Shown: positions 8,246 to 17,803, counted from the stretch's first letter. The stretch is 64,000 nucleotides of DNA from Anaeromicrobium sediminis (GCF_002270055.1 NZ_NIBG01000015.1:347-64346); one strand, 5' to 3'. The notes: generated by a model from the letters alone, not told the origin. Made by a program: numbers and translations.

Positions 8246-10249
8246 TTAAATATGAAATTTGTCTACAGTAGCTAATAGTTGTATTGACATATTAGCTAAA
8301 TCATTAGCAGAAGCAGCAACTTCTTCTGATGCAGCTGTTTGTTCCTCTGCTAATGAAGATACTTGTTCTGTTCCAGTAGCAGCTTCCTGTATAATACTCG
8401 TTATATTTCCAATGGAATTTCTTATTTCTTTTCCAGACCCGTCCATTTCATTTATTGAATTTGCAACTTCTTCAATTTCTAGTGCCACATGTTTAATGGA
8501 ATTAATAATTTCATTAAAAGTATATCCCGTTTTTGTAATTACTTCTTTTCCTGTATTTACTTCTTTATTTTCCTCTTCCATAGAAATTATAGATTTCTTA
8601 ATTTCATCTTGTATTTCAATTATTAATTCAGAAATTTCATTAGAAGATTTCTGTGAATCCTCTGCTAATTTCCTTATCTCTTCAGCTACAACAGCAAAAC
8701 CTCTACCATGCTCTCCTGCTCTTGCCGATTCAATTGCAGCATTTAAGGATAATAGATTTGTCTGTGCTGATATACTTGATATTACTTCAATTATTTTTCC
8801 AATTTGAATAGATCTTTCACTTAGTCCTATAATAACCTTTTCTGTATTTTTAGATGAAGATCTAATCTTTTCCATTTGCTGGATTGAATTATTAACTACA
8901 TCTTTTCCTTCATTAGCAAGCTTTAATACCTTATCAGAAACAGAAACTACATCCTTTGCATTTTTATTGGATTTTCTTAATTCATCCATAAACCTTAAAA
9001 TTACTGTATTAGTTTCTTCAATATGATTTCTTTGTTCTTTTGTTCCTTCACTGATTGCTTCAATTGTGATAGCTGTTTCACTTGTTGCTTTTCCACATTC
9101 CTCAGAAGCTGCTGCTAATTCTTGACTAGAAGCTGACACATTATTGGCCGTACTATATACATTCTTTATTAAATCTCTTAAATTCTCTTGCATCTTCTTA
9201 AAGGCCATTCCTAAATTTCCTATTTCATCTTTAGAATTTACTAGTACTTCTTCCTTTAAGTTCCCTGAAGCTATTGTTTCAGCCACTTTTACCATTTTTT
9301 CTATTGGTTTAGTTATCAAGTTAGAAATATATACTGCAATACAAATTGATATTAAAATAATAACTGTAATAATTATTATAATCTGAGTTTTTAATCTATC
9401 TGCATCTTCATGTATTGATGTAGAAATATTTTTATATGATTTTTCTATTAAAGGTTCCAGTTTATGAATTTTACTTCTATAATTACCAATTAGACCCTCT
9501 GTAGGTTTAAGACCTATTTCCTTGTCTATAGCAATTGTTTCCTCAAATTTTTCTTCATAAATACCCATGAATGATTTTAGCTTTGATTTATCATTATTGT
9601 CATAGTTTGATTCATCTACTATATTGTTAAATTGTGAAACTATTCCTTTGAAATCATTTAAATATTTTATATCTTTTCTTAAGAAATAATCCTTTTCAGC
9701 TTTCCTTGCTCTCAACATGGAAATCTGTAATTTATCACTATTCGGCATACTTTCCAATATACTTTCAACATTATGAACACTATCTCTTAATTGTCCAATC
9801 AAACCATAATCCTTAAAACCTCTTGTCTTTATTCTTTCAACTACCTTCATAAAGTCATGATGATATTCTTCAACTACAGAGTTGATCTCATCTAAATTTT
9901 TAATATTCTCTGGGTTATTAATTATTGTGTCATTTTTTCCTATTAATTCTATAGTCTTTTGAAATTCACTAAAATTTGACTCAAACTTATCTATGTATTC
10001 ACTTTTTCCCGTTTTGAAAAATTCTAAATTAGTTTCCTCCCGCAAGAGAAAGTCCTTTTCATTTTTCCTCATTTCCAACATGAGTTTTACAAGTTTTTCA
10101 TTATTCTTTATTAAAGGAATTTTATTATCTACAATCTTTCTTATAGATGTAAATGATATACCACCTAAAACAATAATAAATACCATTAATATTAAGAAAC
10201 CTGAAAGTATTTTTCTCCTTATTTTCCAATCCCTAAACCTGAATTCCAC
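8246..10249 (-). CDS. Methyl-accepting chemotaxis protein
   Basis: This 667-aa transmembrane chemoreceptor has TM1 at about 13-33, an extracytoplasmic helical sensor of about 255 residues and TM2 at about 287-308 ([20 protein letters not shown]). HAMP (about 310-362) and the cytoplasmic signalling domain follow, with hairpin tip [20 protein letters not shown] and [16 protein letters not shown]. The sensor repeats a related motif ([10 protein letters not shown] and [10 protein letters not shown]). This suggests a helical-bimodular (HBM-like) four-helix sensor; the ligand is unknown. No che genes are nearby, so it is an orphan receptor. It is separated from its neighbours by terminators. Confidence 0.95.
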   Translation of the reverse strand: MEFRFRDWKIRRKILSGFLILMVFIIVLGGISFTSIRKIVDNKIPLIKNNEKLVKLMLEMRKNEKDFLLREETNLEFFKTGKSEYIDKFESNFSEFQKTIELIGKNDTIINNPENIKNLDEINSVVEEYHHDFMKVVERIKTRGFKDYGLIGQLRDSVHNVESILESMPNSDKLQISMLRARKAEKDYFLRKDIKYLNDFKGIVSQFNNIVDESNYDNNDKSKLKSFMGIYEEKFEETIAIDKEIGLKPTEGLIGNYRSKIHKLEPLIEKSYKNISTSIHEDADRLKTQIIIIITVIILISICIAVYISNLITKPIEKMVKVAETIASGNLKEEVLVNSKDEIGNLGMAFKKMQENLRDLIKNVYSTANNVSASSQELAAASEECGKATSETAITIEAISEGTKEQRNHIEETNTVILRFMDELRKSNKNAKDVVSVSDKVLKLANEGKDVVNNSIQQMEKIRSSSKNTEKVIIGLSERSIQIGKIIEVISSISAQTNLLSLNAAIESARAGEHGRGFAVVAEEIRKLAEDSQKSSNEISELIIEIQDEIKKSIISMEEENKEVNTGKEVITKTGYTFNEIINSIKHVALEIEEVANSINEMDGSGKEIRNSIGNITSIIQEAATGTEQVSSLAEEQTAASEEVAASANDLANMSIQLLATVDKFHI

Positions 10250-10361
10250 CTAACATCCTCCCACTTTAAATTTATTGATTATTAACAATTTTCTACATAA
10301 TTTTATATAATTTTTACATTTTTTTCAATGTATCCTTCATTTTTTGGGACATTTTTCCTAA

Positions 10362-10397
10362 AAAAATACAACATTATATAGTAATGTTGTATTTTTC
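10362..10397 (-). terminator. Terminator after the DUF2500-like gene
   Basis: AAAATACAACATTA and TAATGTTGTATTTT pair around a short loop (10362-10396). A T-tract follows on the minus strand, 10 nt after the stop of the 111-aa gene. Confidence 0.8.
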
Positions 10398-10406
10398 GTT
10401 TTTTAA

Positions 10407-10742
10407 TTATTCTCTTTTAAAGGTTATCATTTCATTACCTCTATATACTAATATTCCTTTTTGACCTTCTTCTATTAATTCATATTCCTTATAATTAGTG
10501 ACTACTTCAATAAATTCATTCCCATTAGTTTTAAATATCATAGTATATCTTCTTGTTAAAAAATTACCAAATATTGATGGCTTTTTTATAAAAAAGAAAT
10601 TGTATATTTCTTTGTGTATGAGTTCAACTTCTTCCGTATATATTTTTATTTTTTTTCTTTGAACATAACATATAATATTCCATAGTATTTGTAATAATAC
10701 TATAGCTATAAATATGCTACAAGTCATACACTCACAACACAT
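10407..10742 (-). CDS. Small membrane-anchored DUF2500-like protein
   Basis: This 111-aa protein has one N-terminal membrane segment (about residues 7-25, rich in I, L, V with several Cys in front). A C-terminal part around RRYTMIFKTNGNEFIEVVTN and GQKGILVYRGNEMITFKRE follows. The pattern resembles DUF2500 proteins, whose C-terminus reads roughly YYVTFE...L.V...YGLL.EGDKG.L.F.G.R...F.R. The function of that family is unknown. The frame opens with GTG at 10748, but GGAAGG lies immediately before it, so the ATG at 10742 is preferred. It is monocistronic with its own terminator. Confidence 0.7.
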   Translation of the reverse strand: MCCECMTCSIFIAIVLLQILWNIICYVQRKKIKIYTEEVELIHKEIYNFFFIKKPSIFGNFLTRRYTMIFKTNGNEFIEVVTNYKEYELIEEGQKGILVYRGNEMITFKRE

Positions 10743-10902
10743 AAGCACCTTCCAAAGTTTTATGACTTTATTTTTACATTAAATTTAATTAACTGTCCTT
10801 AATTATAAATTATTCTTACTCTATATATCCCCTTTATTTCCATTAATTTTTATAACTTTTTTTCTTATTAGAGAAGATACTAATAATATAAGGAGGTATT
10901 AT

Positions 10903-11052
10903 ATGAGAAAAAAAATAAAAAAGCCCGTTGAAAATCACCAAACTGCCGCATGGGCAAATGTTGAGCAATTAAAAGGTGAAGCAAGAGTTCCCATTCCTGC
11001 CACATTAGAAGTAGATAATGCAAGAGAATGGATAGAACAAAACGAAAAATAA
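10903..11052 (+). CDS. Small DUF3787-like protein
   Basis: A 49-aa frame is preceded by a perfect AGGAGG at 7 nt. The product starts MRKKIKKPVENHQTAAWANV, contains a VPIPATLEVDNAREW segment and ends in EQNEK. The ENH.TAAWAN block and the following IP....V.NA..W pattern match, from memory, the DUF3787 family of ~50-aa clostridial proteins of unknown role. It is soluble and charged, with no signal or membrane segment. It lies alone between two terminator-flanked minus-strand genes. Confidence 0.75.
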   Translation: MRKKIKKPVENHQTAAWANVEQLKGEARVPIPATLEVDNAREWIEQNEK

Positions 11053-11103
11053 TAAGTTTTAATTAATGCTAACCTAATCATTTCTTTGTTTCTATACTAT
11101 ATG

Positions 11104-11135
11104 AAAAGGACTCATATTTATATGAGTCCTTTTAT
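11104..11135. terminator. Bidirectional terminator
   Basis: AAAAGGACTCATA (11104-11116) and TATGAGTCCTTTT (11121-11133) form a perfect 13-bp stem with a 4-nt loop. It serves the 49-aa gene on plus and nifJ on minus. Confidence 0.85.
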
Positions 11136-11137
11136 AT

Positions 11138-14100
11138 TTAATACTCCATTTCTGCCATGCGTTTATAGTTTTCATATCTATCTTTAGCATGTTTGTCAGC
11201 TTCTACAAACAACTTTTCAGCTATTTCAGGGAAAGTATTTTGTAGTTGAGTGTATCTAATTTCACCATTAATAAAGTCTGTAAAACTCTTGTTAGGTTCC
11301 TTAGAATCTAATATAAATGGATTTTTACCTTCTTCCTTAAGTATTGGATTATATCTATATAGATGCCAATATCCAGCCTCTACAGCTTCCTTTTCTCTTC
11401 TTACAGTAGTACCCATACCTGTCTTAATTCCATGGGCTATACAAGGAGCATAGGCAATTATTAAGGATGGTCCCTTATAGCTTTCAGCTTCTTTTATTGC
11501 CTTAAGGGCCTGATTCATATTTGCACCTAATCCAATTTGAGTTACATATACATATCCATAACTCATGGCCATCATGCCTAAGTCTTTCTTTCTAATCTTC
11601 TTACCACTAGCTGCAAATTTAGCAACACTAGCCGTTGGAGTAGCTTTAGATGCCTGACCACCTGTATTTGAATATACTTCCGTATCTAATACTAATATAT
11701 TCACATCGTCACCAGAGGCTAGCACATGATCAAGTCCTCCATAACCAATATCATAACCCCAACCGTCTCCACCAATTATCCATACGGATTTCTTAACTAA
11801 GAAATCTTTATTTTCTAATATTTCCATAACTAGTGGATCATCTGAATAATTTTCTAGTTCTTTAACTAGTTCTTCACTGGCTTTTATGGATTGATCTCCA
11901 TTTTCCATATTATTTAAATAAGTCATCATAGCACCCTTAACATCTTCAGGAAACTCACCTTCTACTAGGGTCTCTAATAAGTCTCTTATTTTATCTCTAA
12001 TTTGCTTTACTCCAAGATACATTCCATATCCAAATTCAGCATTATCTTCAAATAATGAATTTGCCCAAGATGGACCCTTTCCACATGGAGTTGTAGTGTA
12101 TGGAACAGAAGGAGCACTACCTCCCCAAATTGAAGAACAACCTGTAGCATTTGCTATCATCATTCTAGTTCCATATAATTGAGTTATTAATTTTACATAT
12201 GCAGTTTCTCCACATCCTGCACAGGCACCAGAGAACTCCAATAGTGGTTGAACAAATTGACTTCCCTTTACTGTATATTTGTCCATTAAATGGTCCTTCA
12301 TGGATACATTGTGTACTGCAAACTCCCAATTTCCTTCTTCTTTCTCTGTTTCCTCTTCTGCATCTACCATAACCAGAGCCTTGTTAGGAGCAGGACATAC
12401 TTCAGCACAAACTCCACAGCCTGTACAATCCAGTGGACTTATTTGAATTTTATACTCATAACCGTCAAGTGCCTTTCCTGTAGCTTTCTTAGTTTCAAAT
12501 CCTTCAGGTTTTTTCTTCATTTCCTCTTCATCTAATAGAAATGGTCTTATTACTGCATGAGGACATGCATAAGAGCATTGATTACATTGAATACAATTCT
12601 CTATCTTCCACTCTGGTAACATAACTGCTATACCGCGTTTTTCATAGGCAGTAGTTCCCATAGGGAATGTTCCATCTTCAATTCCTTCAAAGGCGCTTAC
12701 AGGTAGTGAATCTCCTTCTGTTTTTGCCATTGGAATTTGAATTTCTTTAACAAAGTATGGATCATTATTTTCATCATCTTCATCAATAAAGTCTTCTGCA
12801 TCTTTCCACTCATCAGGTATTTCTACCTTAACTAAACTATCTACACCCCTATCTATGGCATCATGGTTCATCTTAACTATATGCTCACCCTTTTTACCAT
12901 AGGTTTGTACTACTAGTTCCTTTAAATAATCCATAGCTTCTTCCACAGAAATTACATTGGCCAACTTAAAGAAAGCAGACTGCATAATCATATTTATTCT
13001 TCCACCAAGACCTATTTCTTTAGCTATTTCTACTGCATCTATAGTATAGAAATTAATATTTTTATTAAATATGGTTCTCTTTAGACTAGCTGGCAATTTA
13101 TCATCTAACTCTTCTAAATCCCAAGGACAATTGAGTACAAAGGTTCCACCCTCTACAATTCCCTTTAAAAGATCATAATGATTTACATAGGATTTGTTAT
13201 GGCATGCAATAAAATCTGCATTACTAATTAAGTAAGTAGCTTTTATCGGTTGTTTACCAAATCTTAGATGGGATATGGTAGTTCCTCCAGATTTTTTAGA
13301 ATCATAGGAGAAATATGCTTGGGCATAAAGGTCTGTTTTGTCCCCTATTATCTTAATAGCCATCTTGTTAGCCCCAACAGTACCATCAGAACCAAGTCCC
13401 CAGAATTTACATCTTATAGTTCCCTCTGGTGTAGTATTAATAGTGTTTCCTATATCTAAAGATGTGTGAGTTACATCATCTAAAATACCCATTGTAAAGT
13501 CATTCTTAGGAGCTTCTTCTTTTAAGTTTTCAAATACGGATACTATTTGCTCTGGTGTTGTATCCTTAGAACCAAGGCCATACCTACCACCTACTATAAT
13601 AGGAGAATCCTTTTTATTATAAAATAAACTCTTTATATCCACATAAAGGGGTTCACCTAAAGAACCAGGTTCTTTAGTTCTATCTAATACGGCAATTTTC
13701 TTTACACTATCTGGGAATACATTAAAGAAATGAGTTGGACAGAAAGGTCTATATAACCTCACTTTAATTAAGCCAACCTTTTCTCCCTTGCTCACTAAAT
13801 AATCTATTGTTTCTTCTATAGTTTCACATACGGAACCCATAGCTATTACTATATTTTCTGGATTTTCTGCTCCATAGTAATCAAATGGCTTATATTCTCT
13901 TCCTGTAATTTCACTGATCTCTTTCATATAATCAGCTACTATATCAGGAACTTCTTTATAAAATTTATTAGAAGCTTCCCTTCCTTGGAAGTATATGTCC
14001 GGATTTTGAGCAGTTCCTCTAAGTACTGGTCTCTCTGGATTAAGTGAACTATTTCTAAATTCTTTTATAGCTTCAAAATCTACTAATCTTTCAAAATCAT

Positions 14101-14665
14101 CATATTCAATTAGTTCTACCTTTTGAATTTCATGGGATGTTCTAAATCCATCAAAGAAATGAAGAAATGGAATTCTAGATTTTATAGCTGATAAATGAGC
14201 TATACCACCTAAATCAATTACTTCTTGTACACTACTTGAACAAAGAAGTGCAAATCCTGTCTGTCTTGTAGCCATAACATCTTGATGATCTCCAAATATG
14301 GATAGTGCATGGGTAGCTAGTGCTCTAGCACTTACATGAAATACTCCTGGTAATAATTCTCCTGCCATTTTATACATATTAGGAACCATTAATAATAATC
14401 CTTGAGAAGCTGTATATGTACTAGTTAATGCTCCTCCTTGTAATGAACCATGCATAGTTCCTGCAGCTCCTGCTTCTGATTGCATCTCTGATACTTTAAC
14501 CCTTTGTCCAAATAAGTTTAATTTACCCTTAGCTGACCACTCATCCACCTTTTCAGCCATAGGTGATGAAGGGGTTATTGGATATATGGCTGCCACATCA
14601 GTAAAGGCATATGATACATATGCAGCTGCTTCATTCCCATCCATGGTTTTCATTTTTTTAGCCAC
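11138..14665 (-). CDS. nifJ: Pyruvate:ferredoxin (flavodoxin) oxidoreductase
   Basis: This single-chain homodimeric PFOR is 1175 aa, the usual length. It converts pyruvate plus CoA to acetyl-CoA and CO2 and reduces ferredoxin, the central step of anaerobic pyruvate metabolism. Two ferredoxin-like cluster motifs are visible around residues 690-750 (CIQCNQCSYACP and CTGCGVCAEVCP). GACAGCGE (about 820) supplies further Cys for the proximal cluster. The TPP/Mg motif is GGDGWGYDIGYGG followed by DTEVYSNTGGQ (about 965-1000). AGGAGG precedes the ATG. It is monocistronic, between two terminators. Confidence 0.98.
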   Translation of the reverse strand: MAKKMKTMDGNEAAAYVSYAFTDVAAIYPITPSSPMAEKVDEWSAKGKLNLFGQRVKVSEMQSEAGAAGTMHGSLQGGALTSTYTASQGLLLMVPNMYKMAGELLPGVFHVSARALATHALSIFGDHQDVMATRQTGFALLCSSSVQEVIDLGGIAHLSAIKSRIPFLHFFDGFRTSHEIQKVELIEYDDFERLVDFEAIKEFRNSSLNPERPVLRGTAQNPDIYFQGREASNKFYKEVPDIVADYMKEISEITGREYKPFDYYGAENPENIVIAMGSVCETIEETIDYLVSKGEKVGLIKVRLYRPFCPTHFFNVFPDSVKKIAVLDRTKEPGSLGEPLYVDIKSLFYNKKDSPIIVGGRYGLGSKDTTPEQIVSVFENLKEEAPKNDFTMGILDDVTHTSLDIGNTINTTPEGTIRCKFWGLGSDGTVGANKMAIKIIGDKTDLYAQAYFSYDSKKSGGTTISHLRFGKQPIKATYLISNADFIACHNKSYVNHYDLLKGIVEGGTFVLNCPWDLEELDDKLPASLKRTIFNKNINFYTIDAVEIAKEIGLGGRINMIMQSAFFKLANVISVEEAMDYLKELVVQTYGKKGEHIVKMNHDAIDRGVDSLVKVEIPDEWKDAEDFIDEDDENNDPYFVKEIQIPMAKTEGDSLPVSAFEGIEDGTFPMGTTAYEKRGIAVMLPEWKIENCIQCNQCSYACPHAVIRPFLLDEEEMKKKPEGFETKKATGKALDGYEYKIQISPLDCTGCGVCAEVCPAPNKALVMVDAEEETEKEEGNWEFAVHNVSMKDHLMDKYTVKGSQFVQPLLEFSGACAGCGETAYVKLITQLYGTRMMIANATGCSSIWGGSAPSVPYTTTPCGKGPSWANSLFEDNAEFGYGMYLGVKQIRDKIRDLLETLVEGEFPEDVKGAMMTYLNNMENGDQSIKASEELVKELENYSDDPLVMEILENKDFLVKKSVWIIGGDGWGYDIGYGGLDHVLASGDDVNILVLDTEVYSNTGGQASKATPTASVAKFAASGKKIRKKDLGMMAMSYGYVYVTQIGLGANMNQALKAIKEAESYKGPSLIIAYAPCIAHGIKTGMGTTVRREKEAVEAGYWHLYRYNPILKEEGKNPFILDSKEPNKSFTDFINGEIRYTQLQNTFPEIAEKLFVEADKHAKDRYENYKRMAEMEY

Positions 14666-14734
14666 AAATCTTCCTCCTTTTATCTTTCAATTTCCTAGTT
14701 TTTAGTTTTTTCTTTTTATTGAAAAATATGTATG

Positions 14735-14764
14735 AAAAAAGATAATTCCAAAAAGGAATTATCT
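14735..14764 (-). terminator. Terminator of the SOD-like gene
   Basis: On the minus strand AGATAATTCC and GGAATTATCT pair over a 5-nt loop and a T6 run follows. The stem overlaps the stop codon of the gene. Confidence 0.8.
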
Positions 14765-15349
14765 CAATGCTTTATCTAATCTTTTATTAACTTTTTTCCA
14801 ATCTATATTTTGAAAGAATACATCTATATATTTTCTTCTATTTATGCCAAAATCAATCATATAAGCATGCTCATATACATCCATTACAAGTAATGGATAG
14901 CTATACCATATACTTCCCACATCATGGGCATCACATCCAAATATATGTATATCCTCATCTATGGAATCTAAGGCTAATATTACCCATCCTCTAACAGCCA
15001 TTCCTACACTTTTGAACTTCTCCATGAATACATCAAATCCACCATATTTTTTATTTATTAAATCTAAGATATTTCCATAAGGAATGTTGCTATCTCCCAT
15101 ATTATCAAAATAGAATTCATGTAATTTTACTCCATTTAAGGCATAACTTTGACCAAGTTCTATACTTCTAATGGAAGAATAGGTGCTATTAGGTTTTTTG
15201 TAATTATTTATATCCTCTAATTTTTGGAACATCTTGTTAGTTTTCCCCACATATCCTTCATAAAGCTTATAATGTTGTTTTAATTGACTAGTAGTTATTC
15301 CTTTAATAGAAGCAAAATCAAACTTTTTAGCAGTTACTTCCTTATACAT
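14759..15349 (-). CDS. Fe/Mn superoxide dismutase family protein, short clostridial form
   Basis: This 196-aa protein has the two-domain Fe/Mn SOD pattern. Candidate metal ligands are His in QHYKLYEGYV, His in KLHEFYFDN, and Asp and His in the hallmark MDVYEHAYMIDF. GCDAHDVGSIW contributes the active-site Gln/His region. The first helix motif differs from classical SODs (HYKLYEGYV instead of HxxxHHxxYV). This fits a divergent subgroup in spore formers, and superoxide dismutation is inferred rather than certain. The frame extends to 15409, but AAGGAGGGG sits 4-5 nt before ATG 15349, which I take as the start. Confidence 0.8.
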   Translation of the reverse strand: MYKEVTAKKFDFASIKGITTSQLKQHYKLYEGYVGKTNKMFQKLEDINNYKKPNSTYSSIRSIELGQSYALNGVKLHEFYFDNMGDSNIPYGNILDLINKKYGGFDVFMEKFKSVGMAVRGWVILALDSIDEDIHIFGCDAHDVGSIWYSYPLLVMDVYEHAYMIDFGINRRKYIDVFFQNIDWKKVNKRLDKALR

Positions 15350-15478
15350 ATAACCCCTCCTTAAGAAAATAGTATGTTCATTTACATTAATATATATCTG
15401 TCCATACACACTTTTTTATAGATTTTCATAATTTAGTATTATATATAGGAAATTTTATTAAAAAGGTGGGGGAGTTTT

Positions 15479-15691
15479 ATGGCTGATAAATCTTGTTTTG
15501 GCTTCGATGATAATATACTCATATTCTTCTTCCTATTACTTATAATTTTATTCTTCTTTACAGGAACTGGAGACGGATGTGGATTTGATAACTTATTTGG
15601 ATGTGATGACAATCTATTCATCTGGATATTCCTATTAATAATCCTTTTCCTCTTTTTATTATGGCCTAACGATTGTGAACCTGTGTGTTAG
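15479..15691 (+). CDS. Small hydrophobic Cys-containing protein with two repeated membrane segments
   Basis: The product is 70 aa and consists of two similar units. Each opens with a Phe/Cys-Asp-Asp-Asn motif (GFDDN, GCDDN) and continues into a 15-18 residue Leu/Ile/Phe membrane segment. There are cysteines near both ends and the tail is WPNDCEPVC. GGTGGGGGAG is the ribosome-binding site. I do not recognise a family. Such short hydrophobic Cys/Gly proteins are often spore-associated in clostridia, and the next gene shares the FFFLLL core, so a spore or membrane-microprotein role is possible but unproven. Confidence 0.75.
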   Translation: MADKSCFGFDDNILIFFFLLLIILFFFTGTGDGCGFDNLFGCDDNLFIWIFLLIILFLFLLWPNDCEPVC

Positions 15692-15726
15692 AAAAAGACT
15701 AGGATTACAAATCTTAGTCTTTTTCT
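15691..15726 (+). terminator. Terminator of the 70-aa gene
   Basis: AAAAAGACTAGGAT and ATCTTAGTCTTTTT form a stem (15692-15725) with one mismatch and end in T-rich sequence, directly after the stop codon. Confidence 0.85.
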
Positions 15727-15841
15727 TTAAAAAAAATCTATTATTAAGTAACAGATGTCCTCTAACATGAATACTTTATATTATGACATAAACAAAGGAA
15801 TAAATTTAACAACTACATAATTATAAAGGAGGTGTAATTAC

Positions 15842-15973
15842 ATGGGTGATAAACAATGTGGTGAATATGGTGGTTTATTTAATAGTGGTAGTGAGTTGCT
15901 ATTCTTCTTCTTATTGCTAGTAGTATTATTCTGTAACTGTGGTTGCTTTGGTGGATTTGGTGGCGGTTACTAA
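15842..15973 (+). CDS. Small hydrophobic Gly/Cys-rich protein (YjcZ-like)
   Basis: A 43-aa frame starts 9-10 nt after a strong AAAGGAGG and is followed by its own terminator. It begins MGDKQCGEYGG. A membrane segment of about 14 residues follows (LLFFFLLLVVLF) and a CNCGCFGGFGGGY tail. The layout, a short soluble start, one hydrophobic helix and a Gly/Cys/aromatic tail, resembles the YjcZ/YuzJ type of small sporulation proteins. It shares the FFFLLL core with the gene 150 nt upstream. Coding is supported by the ribosome-binding site, terminator and composition. Confidence 0.75.
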   Translation: MGDKQCGEYGGLFNSGSELLFFFLLLVVLFCNCGCFGGFGGGY

Positions 15974-15980
15974 TAATAAA

Positions 15981-16012
15981 AAAAGAGTTGGGAGTTCCCC
16001 CAATTCTTTTTT
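15981..16012. terminator. Bidirectional terminator
   Basis: AAAAGAGTTGGG (15981-15992) and CCCAATTCTTTT (15999-16010) pair with one G-T. T-runs lie on both strands, serving the 43-aa gene and the minus-strand glycosylase gene. Confidence 0.8.
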
Positions 16013-16027
16013 ATACATATTACATAT

Positions 16028-16612
16028 TTATACTAAAAATTTCTTAAGTACCTCTAAATCCCCATAGTATACTTCTTTTAGCTCTCTTCTATATATTACA
16101 GCTGCTGGATGATATAGTGGGAATAGATTATATTCCTTACCATTTATAATAACCTTAGATTCTTTTCCATGAAGATCTCCAATCTTAGAACTTTCATCTC
16201 CAGTTACTGTTTTTAATGGCACATTTCCAAGGGTAACTATTACTTTAGGTTTAATGATATTTATTTCATCAAATAAATATTCCTTAAATTCTCCTATTTC
16301 TTTTTTAGATGGAGGCCTATTTATTTTCCCTCCTGTTTTAGGACTTTCTTTCGTAGGTCTAAACTTAACTGTATTAGTAATATAAAGTTCACTTCTATCT
16401 AACTCTAATATCTCAAGAAACTCCTGAAGGTGTTTACCTGCTTGACCCACAAAAGGTAATTTAGCTTCCACCTCTTTGGCCCCTGGTGCCTCTCCTATAA
16501 GGACTATGGTGCTATTAACACTACCATTACCTAAAACAATTTCCTCATCTTTATTTTCCTCTAGTATTTTTTTATTAAGTTCTTCTAACTGTATCTCCTT
16601 CAACCTAAACAC
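16028..16612 (-). CDS. Family-4-like uracil-DNA glycosylase paralog without cysteines
   Basis: This 194-aa protein is of the UDG/TDG fold. Motif 1 is GEAPGAKEVEAKLPFVGQAG (residues 39-58) and motif 2 is LYHPAAV (about 166-172). That is the family-4 (UdgA) pattern for removing uracil from DNA. Family-4 enzymes normally hold a [4Fe-4S] cluster by four Cys, but I find no Cys in this protein. The usual VKCRPP is VKFRPT here. It is thus a cluster-less paralog of the gene at 17140. The start is GTG 16612, directly after AGAGAGG, or TTG 16603 with better spacing; this is unresolved. Confidence 0.85.
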   Translation of the reverse strand: MFRLKEIQLEELNKKILEENKDEEIVLGNGSVNSTIVLIGEAPGAKEVEAKLPFVGQAGKHLQEFLEILELDRSELYITNTVKFRPTKESPKTGGKINRPPSKKEIGEFKEYLFDEINIIKPKVIVTLGNVPLKTVTGDESSKIGDLHGKESKVIINGKEYNLFPLYHPAAVIYRRELKEVYYGDLEVLKKFLV

Positions 16613-16836
16613 CCTCTCTATATTTTAATATACCATACTGATAAATTCGTTTTTTATATAATAACCACCACTTATCTATTAATATTCTCAAATTTTAATA
16701 TTTTACATAGGTATAGCATTTTTCCACATAATAGTCAATACTTTATTTTAAAACATATGTTCTTTATAATATTATTAGGTGTTTTATGTTTAAATAAGAA
16801 AAAAAGTGGTATTTTATATATATAGGAGTGATTATC

Positions 16837-17133
16837 ATGAATAATTATCATAAGCAAATCCAAGGGATGATAGACGAAAGAGGTATTGACTCCACAGATG
16901 ATATTCTCAGAGAAAACCTTAGTAGTGTAACTAAGAAAGTAATCAGTTCACGTGAAAGAATAGAAAAACTTAAAAACACCATAGAAAATACATTGAATCA
17001 AGATGAAATAAACCACTTACAATATGACATCCAGGACAATCAAGAAAGATTAAACATTTTCCTACAGGAATTAAAAGAAGCAGATGAAATCTATGGGGCA
17101 TTTAATGAATACATAAAAAGAAAGAAGCCGTAA
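16837..17133 (+). CDS. Small coiled-coil protein of unknown function
   Basis: A 98-aa, highly charged protein, predicted almost entirely helical. A heptad-like pattern runs from about residue 30 to 85 (VISSRERIEKLKNTIENTL, DNQERLNIFLQELKEADE). No cysteines, signal or membrane segment. The frame begins with GTG 16828, but ATAGGAGTG is the ribosome-binding site for ATG 16837. I do not recognise a family. It is convergent with one glycosylase gene and divergent from the other. Confidence 0.7.
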   Translation: MNNYHKQIQGMIDERGIDSTDDILRENLSSVTKKVISSRERIEKLKNTIENTLNQDEINHLQYDIQDNQERLNIFLQELKEADEIYGAFNEYIKRKKP

Positions 17134-17146
17134 AGGCTTCTAACTT
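17122..17146. terminator. Bidirectional terminator
   Basis: AGAAGCC and GGCTTCT pair around GTAAA, overlapping the end of the coiled-coil gene and the stop region of the minus-strand glycosylase gene. Confidence 0.6.
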
Positions 17147-17694
17147 ATTTCTTCATACTTTTCTCTTATATTTTTAAAGTCCATCCAAAATGGTCTTTTT
17201 TTCTTTTCATCTCTAAGTACAGCTGAAGGGTGATAGGTTGGCATTATCCATATGCCCTTTTTATATACCCATTTTTCCCTTTCTTTTGTTATTCGCAAAT
17301 TTTTATCTATTATATTCTTAGAAGATATGGAACCTAAACAAACTATTATTTTAGGCTTAATAATCTTTACTTGCCATCTTAAGTATTGAATACAAGCTTC
17401 CATTTCATCATCTTTAGGATTCCTATTATTAGGAGATCTGCATTTAACTATATTTCCTATATATACTTGATCCCGAGTCAAGTTGATTCCTTCTAAAGCC
17501 TTAGTCAACAATTGCCCAGCTGGTCCTACAAAAGCCAATCCCTTCATATCCTCGTGATAACCTGGCCCTTCACCAATAAACATTATATCTGCATTTTCAT
17601 TTCCTTGTCCAAAAACTAGATTATTTCTAGTATCTCCTAATCTGCACTTATAACATTTCTCTACCATCTCTTTTAATTCATCTAAATTATGCAT
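17140..17694 (-). CDS. Uracil-DNA glycosylase, family 4 (iron-sulfur type)
   Basis: This 184-aa family-4 UDG is expected to excise uracil from deaminated DNA. It shows the N-terminal cluster pair CYKCRLGDTRNNLVFGQG, motif 1 GEGPGYHEDMKGLAFVGPAG and a third Cys in IVKCRSPNNRNP. The fourth Cys is in EACIQYLRWQ and motif 2 is TYHPSAVLR. The four Cys match the known [4Fe-4S] ligands. The frame extends to 17739, but AGGGGGATAT precedes ATG 17694. The paralog at 16028 has lost these cysteines. Confidence 0.92.
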   Translation of the reverse strand: MHNLDELKEMVEKCYKCRLGDTRNNLVFGQGNENADIMFIGEGPGYHEDMKGLAFVGPAGQLLTKALEGINLTRDQVYIGNIVKCRSPNNRNPKDDEMEACIQYLRWQVKIIKPKIIVCLGSISSKNIIDKNLRITKEREKWVYKKGIWIMPTYHPSAVLRDEKKKRPFWMDFKNIREKYEEIS

Positions 17695-17719
17695 ATATCC
17701 CCCTGTAGGAAATTTATTT

Positions 17720-17748
17720 AAAGGATGGCTCACTACCAACCATCCTTT
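17720..17748 (-). terminator. Terminator of the liv operon
   Basis: AAAGGATGG (17720-17728) and CCATCCTTT (17740-17748) form a 9-bp stem about 55 nt after the livF stop. The T-tract is weak (TTTAAATAAATTT). Confidence 0.55.
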
Positions 17749-17803
17749 ATGCTAAATCTTCTTAGATAATATTATACATAATTATTAATTATAGATAAAT
17801 ATA

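Noticed and set aside
14759-15349. SOD-like gene as a non-functional or broken SOD
   Set aside because: All four candidate metal ligands can be placed, and the altered first helix fits a known divergent clostridial subgroup as far as I recall.
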